Shown: in pieces, positions 1-7,742 of the stretch | Position numbering within the stretch: the stretch's first letter is position 1 | How the letters are laid out: every line of letters starts with the position of its first letter | Source of the DNA: Nocardioides eburneiflavus | GTDB lineage: Bacteria > Actinomycetota > Actinomycetes > Propionibacteriales > Nocardioidaceae | Length of the DNA stretch: 64,000 nt | Direction of reading: 5' to 3' | Assembly: GCF_004785795.1 (NCBI RefSeq) | Contig: NZ_SRRO01000001.1 | Span: forward strand, 4,712,001-4,776,000 | Translations under genes and position numbers: made by a program | Notes under the pieces: generated by a model | Seen by the model: only the letters and a program-made list of their open reading frames with translations | Told to the model about the DNA's origin: nothing | Database searches by the model: none

Positions 1-1300
1 CCGGCAGGCCGTCGTCGGTCCAGTGCAGCGGCAGCGACATCGCGGGCATGCCGGTGACGTTCCAGGCGGACGTCCACGGCGTGAAGGCCTTCTGGTTCGC
101 GAAGTCGCGGGCCGGATCGGCGTCGTCGCGCAGCTCGCCGACCAGGGCGGGCGGCCGGGCGAGGGTCGGCGTGAGCACGACGTCGTACGGAGCCAGCGCC
201 GCGAGGGCCGCCGCCGCGTGCTGGCGCAGGCGGCCGATGGCGAGCCCAAAGTCGGGGCCGCTGACCGCGTGACCGATCCCGCCGAGCCAGCGCGTGAGTG
301 GGCGGAGCCGGTCCTCACGGCCGGGTGGCGCGGGCGAGAGGGCGGTGAGGACGGCCCAGCAGGTCTCGAAGTCGGCGACCGCGTCCGGCGGGATCGGCAC
401 GGGCACGTCCTCGACGTCGTGGCCCAGCGACTCGAGCAGGTGGGAGGCGTCGTCCCAGGCGGTCACGGACGACGGATGCACGTCGACGTCGGTGATGACC
501 GGGGTGATGAAGCGGGCGACGCGCAGCCGGCCGGGGTCGCGGTCGCACGCGTCGAGGAAAGGGCCGCTCGGCGCCGGCGCCCAGAACGGGTCGCCCACCC
601 GCCGCCCGGCGAGGACGTCGAGCAGCGCGGCCGCGTCGCGGACCGTACGGGCGAGGGTGCCGGCGGTCGCGAGGCCGACCGGGTCGCCGTAGCGCGGGGC
701 GCCGCTGATCCGGCCACGGCTGGGCTTGAGGCCGACGAGACCGCAGCAGGACGCGGGGATCCGGATCGACCCGCCGCCGTCCGAGCCGGGGGCGACCGGG
801 AGCAGGCCGGCCGCCACGGCCGCGGCCGCTCCGCCGGAGGACCCGCCCGCCGTACGGCTCGGGTCCCACGGCGTCACGGCCGCGGGCGCCACGTCGGGCT
901 CGGTGTAGCAGGGCGAGCCGAACTCCGGCGTGTTGGTCTTGCCCAGGCTCGGCATCCCCGCGGCCTCGACGGTCAGGACGAGGTCGTCGGAGGCGTCGGG
1001 GACGAAGTCGTCGTACGCCGCCGAGCCGAAGGTGGTGCGCACCCCCGCGGTGGCATGCAGGTCCTTGATGCCGGTCGGGACGCCCCAGAGCGGACCTGCG
1101 TCCGTGGGGCGTCCCGACCCGGCGAGGAGGGAGGTCAGGCGGCGCGCGTGCTCCCGCGCCAGCTCGTGGGTGGTGGTGATGAAGGCACCCACCTCCACCG
1201 AGCCGGCGCGGTCGGCGTAGTGCTCGACGAGCTCGAGCGGCGACACGTCACCGTTGCGCACGGCGTCGCCCTGCTCGAGCGCGGTCAGGTCGTGGAGCAC
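1..1300 (-). CDS. Amidase signature family protein, C-terminus cut by window edge
   Basis: The minus strand is open from a GTG at 1300 to the window edge (433 codons seen, stop outside). The protein belongs to the amidase signature family: the Lys of [12 protein letters not shown], the glycine/serine motif [12 protein letters not shown] and the segment [19 protein letters not shown] supply the usual Lys-cisSer-Ser triad. This family hydrolyses amide bonds in the cytoplasm; the substrate cannot be told from sequence. A nearby conserved start of the type [10 protein letters not shown] supports the chosen GTG. It is transcribed away from the FMN reductase gene's 3' end, across a 100-base gap filled by a palindromic repeat. 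It is a paralogue of gatA further right, but there is no gatB or gatC partner here, so a stand-alone amidase is more likely than a transamidosome subunit. Confidence 0.9.
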   Translation of the reverse strand, partial: MLHDLTALEQGDAVRNGDVSPLELVEHYADRAGSVEVGAFITTTHELAREHARRLTSLLAGSGRPTDAGPLWGVPTGIKDLHATAGVRTTFGSAAYDDFVPDASDDLVLTVEAAGMPSLGKTNTPEFGSPCYTEPDVAPAAVTPWDPSRTAGGSSGGAAAAVAAGLLPVAPGSDGGGSIRIPASCCGLVGLKPSRGRISGAPRYGDPVGLATAGTLARTVRDAAALLDVLAGRRVGDPFWAPAPSGPFLDACDRDPGRLRVARFITPVITDVDVHPSSVTAWDDASHLLESLGHDVEDVPVPIPPDAVADFETCWAVLTALSPAPPGREDRLRPLTRWLGGIGHAVSGPDFGLAIGRLRQHAAAALAALAPYDVVLTPTLARPPALVGELRDDADPARDFANQKAFTPWTSAWNVTGMPAMSLPLHWTDDGLP

Positions 1301-1320
1301 ACGCCGAACCTAGCCGGTGG

Positions 1321-1398
1321 CCTCGGTTTCGACTCGGGCTCGTTCCTCGCCCGGCTCAACCAGCGGTGAGCCGCTGGGCGAGCGTGTCGAGACCGAGG
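1321..1398. repeat. Long imperfect palindrome, GGTTGAG...GAAACC repeat family
   Basis: This intergenic element starts CCTCGGTTTCGAC and ends GTCGAGACCGAGG, which are complementary at 12 of 13 positions. An inner perfect hairpin CCAGCGG (1360-1366) / CCGCTGG (1371-1377) sits inside. Read on the minus strand it has the pattern GGTCTCGACACGCTCG ... CTGGTTGAGC ... GTCGAAACC, the same family as the cluster at 13571-13709. It lies between the 5' end of the amidase gene and the 3' end of the reductase gene. Confidence 0.75.
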
Positions 1399-1404
1399 TG
1401 GCGA

Positions 1405-1959
1405 TCAGGCCGCGGCCTCGACCTCGTGTGCCACGAGCGCGTCGAGAGCGCCGAGGAAGCGCCGGACGGCGGCCTCGTCCTGCAGGGGGTCACCGTCCAC
1501 GGCGGGCTCGTCGACGACGATGCCCTCGACCACCACGGCGCCGGCGATGGTGGCGGAGTGGCGGGCGTGCTCGTGCGACCACTTGCCGCCGTACGGCGTG
1601 GGCGTGGCGCCGATGGCCGCGAAGGGCTTGCCGACGATGGCGCCCTGGCCGTAGGGACGCGAGAGCCAGTCGATGGCGTTGTTGAGCACGGCCGGCATGG
1701 TGCCGTTGTACTCGGGGGTGACGGCGAGGACGCGGTCGGCGGCGGCGACGGACTCGCGCAGCGCGGTCGCGGCGGCGGGAGCCGTCTCGCCGTCGATCTC
1801 CTCGTTGTAGAACGGGATGGCGTCGATGCCCTCGACGACGTCGACGGTCACGCCGGCCGGGGCGTGGTCGCGCAGGTGCTCGGCGATGCGGCGGTTGAGG
1901 GAGCCGGCGCGGTAGGAACCGAGGAGCACGGCGACGCGGGTCTGCTTGTCAGTGGTCAT
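1405..1959 (-). CDS. NADPH-dependent FMN reductase family protein
   Basis: A 184-residue flavodoxin-like reductase of the NADPH:FMN/chromate/azo reductase family. The N-terminal strand and phosphate-binding loop RVAVLLGSYRAGSLNRRIA (about residues 7-25) and the central TPEYNGTMPAVLNNAIDWLSRP (about residues 83-104) are the flavin-binding signatures of this family, and the length is typical. ATG 1959 starts the flavodoxin fold directly; a longer reading frame would run into the divergent regulator. It probably reduces flavins, quinones or xenobiotics with NAD(P)H in the cytoplasm. It is divergent from a TetR-type regulator with only 73 bases between starts, and that gap holds two inverted repeats, so regulation by the neighbour is likely. 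Confidence 0.9.
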   Translation of the reverse strand: MTTDKQTRVAVLLGSYRAGSLNRRIAEHLRDHAPAGVTVDVVEGIDAIPFYNEEIDGETAPAAATALRESVAAADRVLAVTPEYNGTMPAVLNNAIDWLSRPYGQGAIVGKPFAAIGATPTPYGGKWSHEHARHSATIAGAVVVEGIVVDEPAVDGDPLQDEAAVRRFLGALDALVAHEVEAAA

Positions 1960-1966
1960 GGAGGTC

Positions 1967-1988
1967 GAAACGGACCACGGTCCGCTTC
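1967..1988. promoter_or_regulatory. Candidate operator, 22-bp near-perfect palindrome
   Basis: GAA-A-CGGAC-CACG-GTCCG-C-TTC between the divergent reductase and TetR genes. The CGGAC/GTCCG core (1971-1975, 1980-1984) is perfect and the outer GAA/TTC also pairs, with one mismatch. Size and position fit a TetR-family dimer site; the assignment is inferred. Confidence 0.55.
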
Positions 1989-1990
1989 TA

Positions 1991-2006
1991 TTCCGGTGCG
2001 GCGGAA
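1991..2006. promoter_or_regulatory. Second inverted repeat in the same divergent promoter
   Basis: TTCCG-N6-CGGAA, a perfect 5-bp inverted repeat two bases after the first palindrome. With TAGTCT (2020-2025), a possible -10 box seven bases before the TetR start, it could place a repressor over the regulator's own promoter. Confidence 0.45.
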
Positions 2007-2032
2007 CTTTTCCCGCACCTAGTCTTGCCGGC

Positions 2033-2623
2033 GTGACCCACCTGCTGCCGCTCGCGGACGAGCCCGCTCCGGAGCGGGCCGACGCGGCGCGCAACCGGGA
2101 GGCGATCCTCGCAGCCGCGCTGCGCCTCGTGCAGACCAAGGGCGTCGGCTGCGTGACGATGGACACGGTCGCGACCGAGGCGGGCGTCGGCAAGGGCACG
2201 CTGTTCCGGCGCTTCGAGAGCCGCGAGGGACTCATGGGCGCGGTGCTCAACGAGTCGGAGACGGCGTGGCAGGCCAGTGTCATCTCCGGTCCCCCGCCGC
2301 TCGGACCGGGCGCCCCGCCGATGGAGCGGCTGCTGGCCTTCGGTCACTCCCGGCTCCGGACGAACCTGACCCATGCCGAGCTCATCGCGGCGGCCGGTCG
2401 CCCCGGCACCCGTTCCGCTGCGGCGCTGTCCTTCGCCAACATGCACGTGCGCTACCTCCTCGGTGAGCTCGGCGTCACCGGCGACCTGCTGATGCTCGCC
2501 ACGGCACTGCTCACGCCCCTCGAGATGGTCGTGCTCGACCAGCAGGTCAACGCCGAGCACATCTCGCTCGAGCGGATCGAGGCAGGCTGGGACGACCTCG
2601 TGCGTCGCGTGGTCGGCTGCTGA
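2033..2623 (+). CDS. TetR/AcrR family transcriptional regulator
   Basis: A 196-residue regulator. Residues about 18-65 form the TetR helix-turn-helix (NREAILAAALRLV ... TVATEAGVGKGTLFRRFESREGL); the C-terminal part is the variable ligand/dimer domain. GTG 2033 is chosen because a TANNNT hexamer (TAGTCT, 2020-2025) ends seven bases upstream, suggesting a leaderless transcript, and because longer starts would overlap the divergent reductase gene. The regulator probably represses itself and the reductase through the two inverted repeats in the 73-base gap. The inducer is unknown; flavin-, quinone- or drug-like compounds are possible given the reductase. Confidence 0.88.
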   Translation: MTHLLPLADEPAPERADAARNREAILAAALRLVQTKGVGCVTMDTVATEAGVGKGTLFRRFESREGLMGAVLNESETAWQASVISGPPPLGPGAPPMERLLAFGHSRLRTNLTHAELIAAAGRPGTRSAAALSFANMHVRYLLGELGVTGDLLMLATALLTPLEMVVLDQQVNAEHISLERIEAGWDDLVRRVVGC

Positions 2624-2650
2624 CGGGCCGGCGCAGCCCGTACGCCCCGG

Positions 2651-3328
2651 TCAGCCTTCGAGCTCGGCGAGCTTGCGCTTCATCGCCGCGATCTCGACCT
2701 GCTGGTCGGTCCCGATGTGGCTCGCGAGCTGGAACACCTCGGACTCCTGCCCGCCCTCGCCCTCGGTCAGCAGCATCTCCACCATCACCACGGCGCCCTC
2801 GTGGTGGCGGATCATGCCCTGCAGGAACAGCCGGTCGAATCGCGGCCCCGACGCCCTCTCGAGCCTGGCCATCTCCTGTGGCGTGAGCATCCCGGGCATC
2901 CCGTGCCCGCCGTCGGAGTGCCCGGCGTGCATGCCCGACACGCTCTCGCCGCGTCCGGTCAACCACCCCTGGAGCTGCACGATCTCGGCGACCTGGGTGA
3001 CCTCGATCCGTTCGGCCATCGCGGCGAGGCCCGGGTCGTCGGCGCGCCGGTCGACGAGCGCGGTCATCTCCAGGGCCTGCTGGTGGTGCGGGATCATCCC
3101 CTGGACGAAGGCGACGTCGGCGTCCGTGTACGCCGGCTCCTCGATGCTCTCCGCCTCCTCCGGCGACAGCGTGGTGCCGGACTCCCCCGGTGCACCGAGC
3201 TGCACCACCGGCGCGGCCGTCTCCTCGGGCTCGGGCCCGGCCTCCGAGGTGCACCCCGCCACGCCGACCAGCAGCACGACGAGCGCGGCAGCGGTCCGGC
3301 CGGGACGGAGGTTCGGGGTCGTCGGCAT
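2651..3328 (-). CDS. DUF305 family lipoprotein
   Basis: A 225-residue secreted lipoprotein. The N-terminus has a hydrophobic stretch ending in the lipobox VAGC (about residues 20-23). The mature part carries two copies of the DUF305 four-helix motif: VQGMIPHHQQALEM and LQGMIRHHEGAVVM, with a His/Met-rich stretch GMHAGHSDGGHGMPGM between them. His-His pairs and Met clusters suggest metal binding, possibly copper, but this is inferred. ATG 3328 has a good GGAGA ribosome site and starts the signal peptide; an ATG ten codons upstream lacks one. It is divergent from the LVIVD-repeat gene, across a gap with a perfect 9-bp inverted repeat. Confidence 0.9.
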   Translation of the reverse strand: MPTTPNLRPGRTAAALVVLLVGVAGCTSEAGPEPEETAAPVVQLGAPGESGTTLSPEEAESIEEPAYTDADVAFVQGMIPHHQQALEMTALVDRRADDPGLAAMAERIEVTQVAEIVQLQGWLTGRGESVSGMHAGHSDGGHGMPGMLTPQEMARLERASGPRFDRLFLQGMIRHHEGAVVMVEMLLTEGEGGQESEVFQLASHIGTDQQVEIAAMKRKLAELEG

Positions 3329-3376
3329 GGGGTCTCCATTCACGAGGTCGTGCCACATTCTGGGGCTGGCGGTGCC

Positions 3377-3403
3377 GACCTGTCATCGCTACGTTGACAG
3401 GTC
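3377..3403. promoter_or_regulatory. Perfect inverted repeat in DUF305/LVIVD divergent promoter
   Basis: GACCTGTCA (3377-3385) and TGACAGGTC (3395-3403) are perfect complements around a nine-base spacer. The right arm overlaps TTGACA (3394-3399), a consensus-like -35 hexamer reading toward the LVIVD gene. A dimeric regulator bound here could control both divergent genes; its identity is unknown. Confidence 0.55.
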
Positions 3404-3477
3404 ATAGTAGGTCGACCACGCCGCGGACCTTCCGGACCGAGCACCACGTGCCGACCTGACCTTGGGAGGCCCCCGCG

Positions 3478-5283
3478 ATGTCTCGTCAACCCCGTAGGAA
3501 CAGGACCACGATGCGCGCGGCGGGGGTGATCGTGCTGGCGGCCGCGCTCCTGCCCGCCGCGGCGTACGCCGCCGACGACCCCCGCGAGGACCTCGCGCCC
3601 GGCTACATCCCGTGGTCTGACGCGGCGAGCAACATCGAGCTGCTCGACAACGACCCCCGCGTGGCGCCGTTCGACGCACTGCCCGGCAACTTCGGCTTCG
3701 TCAACTCCGACCTCGCCTTCTCCGGCGACCGCGCGTTCGTCGGCAGCTTCAACGGATTCCAGGTCTACGACCTGTCCGACCCCACCGACCCGGTCCTCGA
3801 GTCGTCGTTCGTCTGCCCGGGCGGCCAGGGTGACCTGTCCGTCCACGGCGACCTGCTCTTCATGTCGGTCGAGGAGACCCGTGGCCGCATCGACTGCGGC
3901 ACCCAGGGCGCGCCCGGCACCGTCAACGCCGAGCGGTTCCGCGGCGTACGGATCTTCGACATCCGTGACGTCGCCAACCCGGTCCAGCTGCCGGGCGTGC
4001 AGACCTGCCGAGGGTCCCACACCCACACGATCGTGACCGACCCCGACGACTCCGAGAACATCTACATCTACAACTCCGGCACGTCCGGGGTCCGCTCGCC
4101 GCTCGAGCTCGCCGGCTGCGAGAACGCCACGCTGACGCAGAGCCCGGTCACCACGGGCAACCCGACGCAGTGGCGCATCGACGTCATCAAGGTGCCGCTG
4201 GCCGCTCCGCAGACGGCTGCGATCGTCAGCCAGCCGCGGATCTTCACCGACCCGGCGACCGGTGCCTTCAACGGGCTGCAGAACACGTTGTCCTGCGCCC
4301 AGCAGCCCGTCGGCTGCCTGCACCCCTCCGGCACGCAGTACTCGCCGACGCCCAACACCAACACCTGCCACGACGTGACCGCCTTCCCGGCGCGCGAGCT
4401 GGTGGCCGGCGCCTGCCAGGGCAACGGCATCCTGCTCGATGTCGAGGACCCGGTGAACCCCGTACGCCTGGACGCGGTCAGCGACCCGAACTTCTCCTAC
4501 TGGCACTCCGCCTCGTTCAACAACGACGGCACCAAGGTGATCTTCACCGACGAGTGGGGCGGCGGCACGAGCGCCCGCTGCCGGGTCACCGACAAGCCGG
4601 AGTGGGGCGCCGATGCGCTCTTCGACATCGCCGGCGAGCAGATGGAGTTCGCGAGCTACTACAAGATGCCCGCTGCTCAGACCGCGCAGGAGAACTGCGT
4701 GGCGCACAACTCGTCGCTGGTGCCTGTGCCGGGACGCGACATCCTCGTGCAGGCGTGGTACCAGGGTGGCCTGTCGGTGATCGACTTCAGCGACACCGCC
4801 GCCCCGGTCGAGATCGCCTACTTCGACCGCGGTCCCATCGACACCCCCAACCCGACAGGGCTCAACCTCGGCGGGCTGTGGTCGACCTACTGGTACAACG
4901 GCCTGGTCTACGGCAGCGAGATCGCGCGCGGCTTCGACACCTTCGGCCTGCTCACCAGCGACCTGCTGAGCGAGAACGAGCTCGACGCGGCCCGCGAGGT
5001 GAAGCTCGACGAGTTCAACGCCCAGCACCAGCCGAAGATCGTGTGGGAGCCGAGCTTCAACGTCGCCGGCGCCTACTACGACCAGGCGGTCCGCTCGGGC
5101 GCGCTGACCGGCAAGACGCTGACGACGGTGACCCGTCACCTCGCCAAGGCCGAGCTGCTCGCCGGCAAGGGCGAGACCGCCTCCGCGAAGGACCAGCTGG
5201 CCAACGCCATCCGGGTCCTCGGCGACAGCGGCGACCAGGGTGAGCTCAAGCAGGCCCTCCGGGAGCTGCGCGACAGCCTGTGA
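3478..5283 (+). CDS. Secreted LVIVD-repeat beta-propeller protein
   Basis: A 601-residue exported protein with a signal peptide (about residues 12-32, ending AAAYAADDP). The body has repeats of the LVIVD type found in surface beta-propellers, such as FQVYDLSDPTDPVLES, VRIFDIRDVANPVQLP, ILLDVEDPVNPVRLD and LSVIDFSDTAAPVEIA. A His-rich segment SHTHTIV and paired cysteines suggest a stable extracellular fold. The C-terminal 70 residues are helical and charged, resembling FIMAH-like repeats seen in other exported proteins. ATG 3478 is preceded by GGAGG. The partner across the divergent promoter is the DUF305 lipoprotein, so the two may work together outside the membrane. Enzymatic function is unknown. 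Confidence 0.85.
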   Translation: MSRQPRRNRTTMRAAGVIVLAAALLPAAAYAADDPREDLAPGYIPWSDAASNIELLDNDPRVAPFDALPGNFGFVNSDLAFSGDRAFVGSFNGFQVYDLSDPTDPVLESSFVCPGGQGDLSVHGDLLFMSVEETRGRIDCGTQGAPGTVNAERFRGVRIFDIRDVANPVQLPGVQTCRGSHTHTIVTDPDDSENIYIYNSGTSGVRSPLELAGCENATLTQSPVTTGNPTQWRIDVIKVPLAAPQTAAIVSQPRIFTDPATGAFNGLQNTLSCAQQPVGCLHPSGTQYSPTPNTNTCHDVTAFPARELVAGACQGNGILLDVEDPVNPVRLDAVSDPNFSYWHSASFNNDGTKVIFTDEWGGGTSARCRVTDKPEWGADALFDIAGEQMEFASYYKMPAAQTAQENCVAHNSSLVPVPGRDILVQAWYQGGLSVIDFSDTAAPVEIAYFDRGPIDTPNPTGLNLGGLWSTYWYNGLVYGSEIARGFDTFGLLTSDLLSENELDAAREVKLDEFNAQHQPKIVWEPSFNVAGAYYDQAVRSGALTGKTLTTVTRHLAKAELLAGKGETASAKDQLANAIRVLGDSGDQGELKQALRELRDSL

Positions 5284-5288
5284 CCGAC

Positions 5289-5325
5289 GTACGGCGCCGC
5301 CACCCCAGCGGTGGCGGCGCCGTAC
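5289..5325. terminator. Bidirectional terminator hairpin
   Basis: A perfect 16-bp stem (5289-5304 with 5310-5325) around a CCAGC loop, between the convergent LVIVD gene and cimA. There is no long T run, as is common in actinobacteria. Confidence 0.85.
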
Positions 5326-5328
5326 GGC

Positions 5329-6909
5329 TCAGCGGTGGTGGCGCCGCAGGCCGAAGGTGAGGCCGTCGACGAGCGCGCCCCACGACGCCTCGATCACGTT
5401 GGCCCCGACCCCGACGGTGACCCACGACGACTCCCCGTCGGTGGTCTCGATCAGGACCCGGGTGATGGCGTCGGTGCCGTGGCCCTGGTCGAGGATGCGG
5501 ACCTTGTAGTCGATCAGCTCGAACTTCGCGACCTCCGGGAACGCCTGCCCGATCGCCTCGCGCAGCGCCGCGTCGAGGGCGTTGACCGGGCCGTTGCCCT
5601 CGCCCGTCACGACGTACCTCACGCCCTCCGACCGCAGCTTGACCGTCGCCTCGGAGATCGCCTCGCCGTCCGTACGGGTCTCCGTGATGACCCGCCACGA
5701 CTCGACGTCGAAGTAGGACGGGCGCCTGCCCTCGACCTCCTCGGCGAGCAGCAGCTCGAACGAAGCGTCGGCGGCCTCGAAGGTGTGGCCGCGCTGCTCC
5801 ATCGCCTTGACCCGGTCGGTGACCCGGGTGACCAGCTCCCGGTCCGCCGAGAGGTCGTAGCCGAGCTCCTTGCCCTTGAGCTCGATCGAGGCCCGCCCGG
5901 CCATGTCGGAGACGAGCAGCCTCATGTCGTTGCCGATGTCGACCGGGTCCATGTGCTGGTAGAGGTTGGGGTCGACCTTGATCGCGCTCGCGTGCAGCCC
6001 GGCCTTGTGGGCGAACGCCGACGTGCCGACGTACGGCTGGCGCGAGGCCGGCGGGACGTTGGTGACCTCCGCCACGGCGTGCGCGATGCGGGTCGCCTCG
6101 CGCAGCAGCCCCTGCGGCAGGACGGTGCGATCGAGCTTGAGCTCCAGGTTGGCCACGACGGTGACGAGGTCGGCGTTGCCCGTGCGCTCGCCGTAGCCGT
6201 TGATGCAGCCCTGCACGTGGGTCGCCCCGGCCGCCACCGCGGCGAGCGAGTTGGCGACCGCGCAGCCGCTGTCGTTGTGGGCGTGGATGCCGACGCGGGC
6301 ACCGGTCGTCTCGATCACGTCGAGCACCACGTCGGAGACCCAGTCTGGCAGCATCCCGCCGTTGGTGTCGCAGAGCGCGACGACCTCGGCGCCGGCCTCG
6401 GCCGCGGTACGGAGGACCTCCAGGGCGTACGCCCGGTTCGCGCGGTAGCCGTCGAAGAAGTGCTCCGCGTCGAGGAACACCGTCTGCCCCTCGGCGCGCA
6501 GGTGCGAGATCGTGTCGCGCACCATCGCGAGGTTCTCCTCCAGCGTGGTGCGCAGCGCCAGCTCGACGTGGCGGTCGTGCGACTTCGCGACGAGGGTGAC
6601 CACGCCCGCGCCGGAGTCCCGCAGGGCAGCGACGAGGGGGTCGTCGGCGGCACGTACGCCGGCGCGGCGGGTGGCGCCGAACGCCGCGAGCCGTGCGTGG
6701 CGCAGGTCGAGCTCCGCAGCTGCACGGCGGAAGAACTCGGTGTCCTTGGGGTTGGCGCCCGGCCAGCCGCCCTCGATGTAGCCCACTCCGAGGCCGTCGA
6801 GCTGACGCGCGATGCTCAGCTTGTCGGCGACGCTCAGGTTGAGACCCTCCTGCTGGGCGCCGTCGCGCAGGGTGGTGTCGTAGACGTGGAACGAGCCGTG
6901 CAGGTCCAT
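5329..6909 (-). CDS. cimA: Citramalate synthase
   Basis: A 526-residue enzyme of the HMG-CoA lyase/isopropylmalate synthase superfamily. DTTLRDGAQQEG at residues 11-22 is the active-site signature, HAHNDSG around residue 215 supplies metal-binding histidines, and the second half contains the LeuA-type allosteric/dimer domain. Length and the QQEG variant fit citramalate synthase rather than LeuA. It condenses pyruvate and acetyl-CoA to (R)-citramalate, the threonine-independent route to 2-ketobutyrate and isoleucine. ATG 6909 begins the TIM barrel. Upstream lie a leader peptide ending Thr-Thr-Thr-Ile-Ile-Ile-Ala and an intrinsic terminator, so transcription is probably attenuated by charged tRNA-Ile (and perhaps tRNA-Thr). 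Confidence 0.9.
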   Translation of the reverse strand: MDLHGSFHVYDTTLRDGAQQEGLNLSVADKLSIARQLDGLGVGYIEGGWPGANPKDTEFFRRAAAELDLRHARLAAFGATRRAGVRAADDPLVAALRDSGAGVVTLVAKSHDRHVELALRTTLEENLAMVRDTISHLRAEGQTVFLDAEHFFDGYRANRAYALEVLRTAAEAGAEVVALCDTNGGMLPDWVSDVVLDVIETTGARVGIHAHNDSGCAVANSLAAVAAGATHVQGCINGYGERTGNADLVTVVANLELKLDRTVLPQGLLREATRIAHAVAEVTNVPPASRQPYVGTSAFAHKAGLHASAIKVDPNLYQHMDPVDIGNDMRLLVSDMAGRASIELKGKELGYDLSADRELVTRVTDRVKAMEQRGHTFEAADASFELLLAEEVEGRRPSYFDVESWRVITETRTDGEAISEATVKLRSEGVRYVVTGEGNGPVNALDAALREAIGQAFPEVAKFELIDYKVRILDQGHGTDAITRVLIETTDGESSWVTVGVGANVIEASWGALVDGLTFGLRRHHR

Positions 6910-6938
6910 CGGTGGTCTCTCGGTCGGGGCGGGGGTAC

Positions 6939-6965
6939 AAAAAAACCTCCTGGGGTGCAGGAGGT
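6939..6965 (-). terminator. Attenuator terminator ahead of cimA
   Basis: On the minus strand a perfect 8-bp stem ACCTCCTG/CAGGAGGT with a five-base loop runs into seven T residues (complement of 6939-6945). It lies 26 bases after the leader peptide stop and 30 bases before the cimA ATG, the position expected of a transcription attenuator. Confidence 0.85.
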
Positions 6966-6990
6966 GTGCGCGGCGGGGTGTCCCGTCGCG

Positions 6991-7041
6991 CTAGGCAATG
7001 ATGATCGTGGTGGTGCTCACGGAACCGATGGTGCCACGCAT
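6991..7041 (-). CDS. cimA leader peptide, 16 residues with Thr-Thr-Thr-Ile-Ile-Ile
   Basis: The frame reads MRGTIGSVSTTTIIIA then TAG. Four isoleucine and four threonine codons among sixteen, with three consecutive of each, is the signature of a ribosome-mediated attenuator. An internal GTG (7020-7018) could instead start MSTTTIIIA. Stalling at the Ile codons when charged tRNA-Ile is scarce would favour an antiterminator over the hairpin at 6939-6965. The ribosome site upstream is weak. Leader-peptide control of branched-chain amino acid genes is established in actinobacteria; its presence here is read directly from sequence. Confidence 0.75.
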   Translation of the reverse strand: MRGTIGSVSTTTIIIA

Positions 7042-7179
7042 CGGTCCGTCGTGAGACGGCTGTCTCGGGATCCGGTCGCCCCCGCACGCGACCGAGCCCC
7101 GGGCTCCGCCCCCACGACGGCTCCCGGGGCCCGGTTTCCCCCAGCTGTGTTCCCCTGGCGTTCCCAGGCCCGAACCGGA

Positions 7180-7596
7180 TCAGCAGGCGTACGCCTCCGC
7201 GCCGGCGACGTAGGTGGCGACCATCTGCTCCGGCAGCGGCGAGCCGTCGCCGAAGTACTCCAGGCCGACGCCGTCGGCCCCGTTGGGGTTCGTCCGGCCG
7301 GTGTGCTTCGGGTCCCCGATCGTCATCTTCTCGAAGACCTTGAGGCCGACCGGGAGGCCCGCCTCGCGCAGCGCGGCGTACCCGGCCTCCTCGGCCCCGG
7401 CACAGTCGGCCGTGTAGCCCTCGAAGCCCGCCCCCATCGCGGCCGAGACCACGAACCAGTTGGCCGACGACGGCCCGGTCAGGGAGTACATCGGGACGAA
7501 GCAGTGGTGCGCGCTGGCGCTCGTCGCCGTGAGCGCGACGGCTGCTGCGGCCGCGCCGGCGACGACGCCGAGACGTCGTACGGTGGTGATGCTCAT
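7180..7596 (-). CDS. Small secreted protein of unknown function
   Basis: A 138-residue exported protein. A signal peptide (about residues 5-29, ending ATSASAHHC) is followed by a mature part of about 110 residues with aromatic and glycine-rich segments (FVPMYSLTGPSSANWFVVSAAMGAGFEG) and three cysteines. I recognise no family. ATG 7596 has GAGGGG seven bases upstream, and a GGGACC/GGTCCC hairpin (7616-7634) lies just before that. It stands alone between cimA and the GSDH/PKD gene on the same strand; a GC-rich inverted CCCGGG region at about 7098-7135 follows its stop and may end transcription. Confidence 0.7.
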   Translation of the reverse strand: MSITTVRRLGVVAGAAAAAVALTATSASAHHCFVPMYSLTGPSSANWFVVSAAMGAGFEGYTADCAGAEEAGYAALREAGLPVGLKVFEKMTIGDPKHTGRTNPNGADGVGLEYFGDGSPLPEQMVATYVAGAEAYAC

Positions 7597-7742
7597 GTGG
7601 TGTTCCCCTCGCGATGGGACCCCCTGTAGGTCCCGACACCACCAGTCCAGCGTGGGTGCGGGCCACCGACCACGGTCAGTGACCCGCACACTTCTCGCAC
7701 AGTTCCGCCGCCGCACGGCACGGACCGTGGCCCGACCCGGGC

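Noticed and set aside
23..1369. A 448-codon plus-strand frame covering the first 1.3 kb
   Set aside because: The minus strand in the same place encodes a clear amidase signature protein, so this frame is its antisense shadow.
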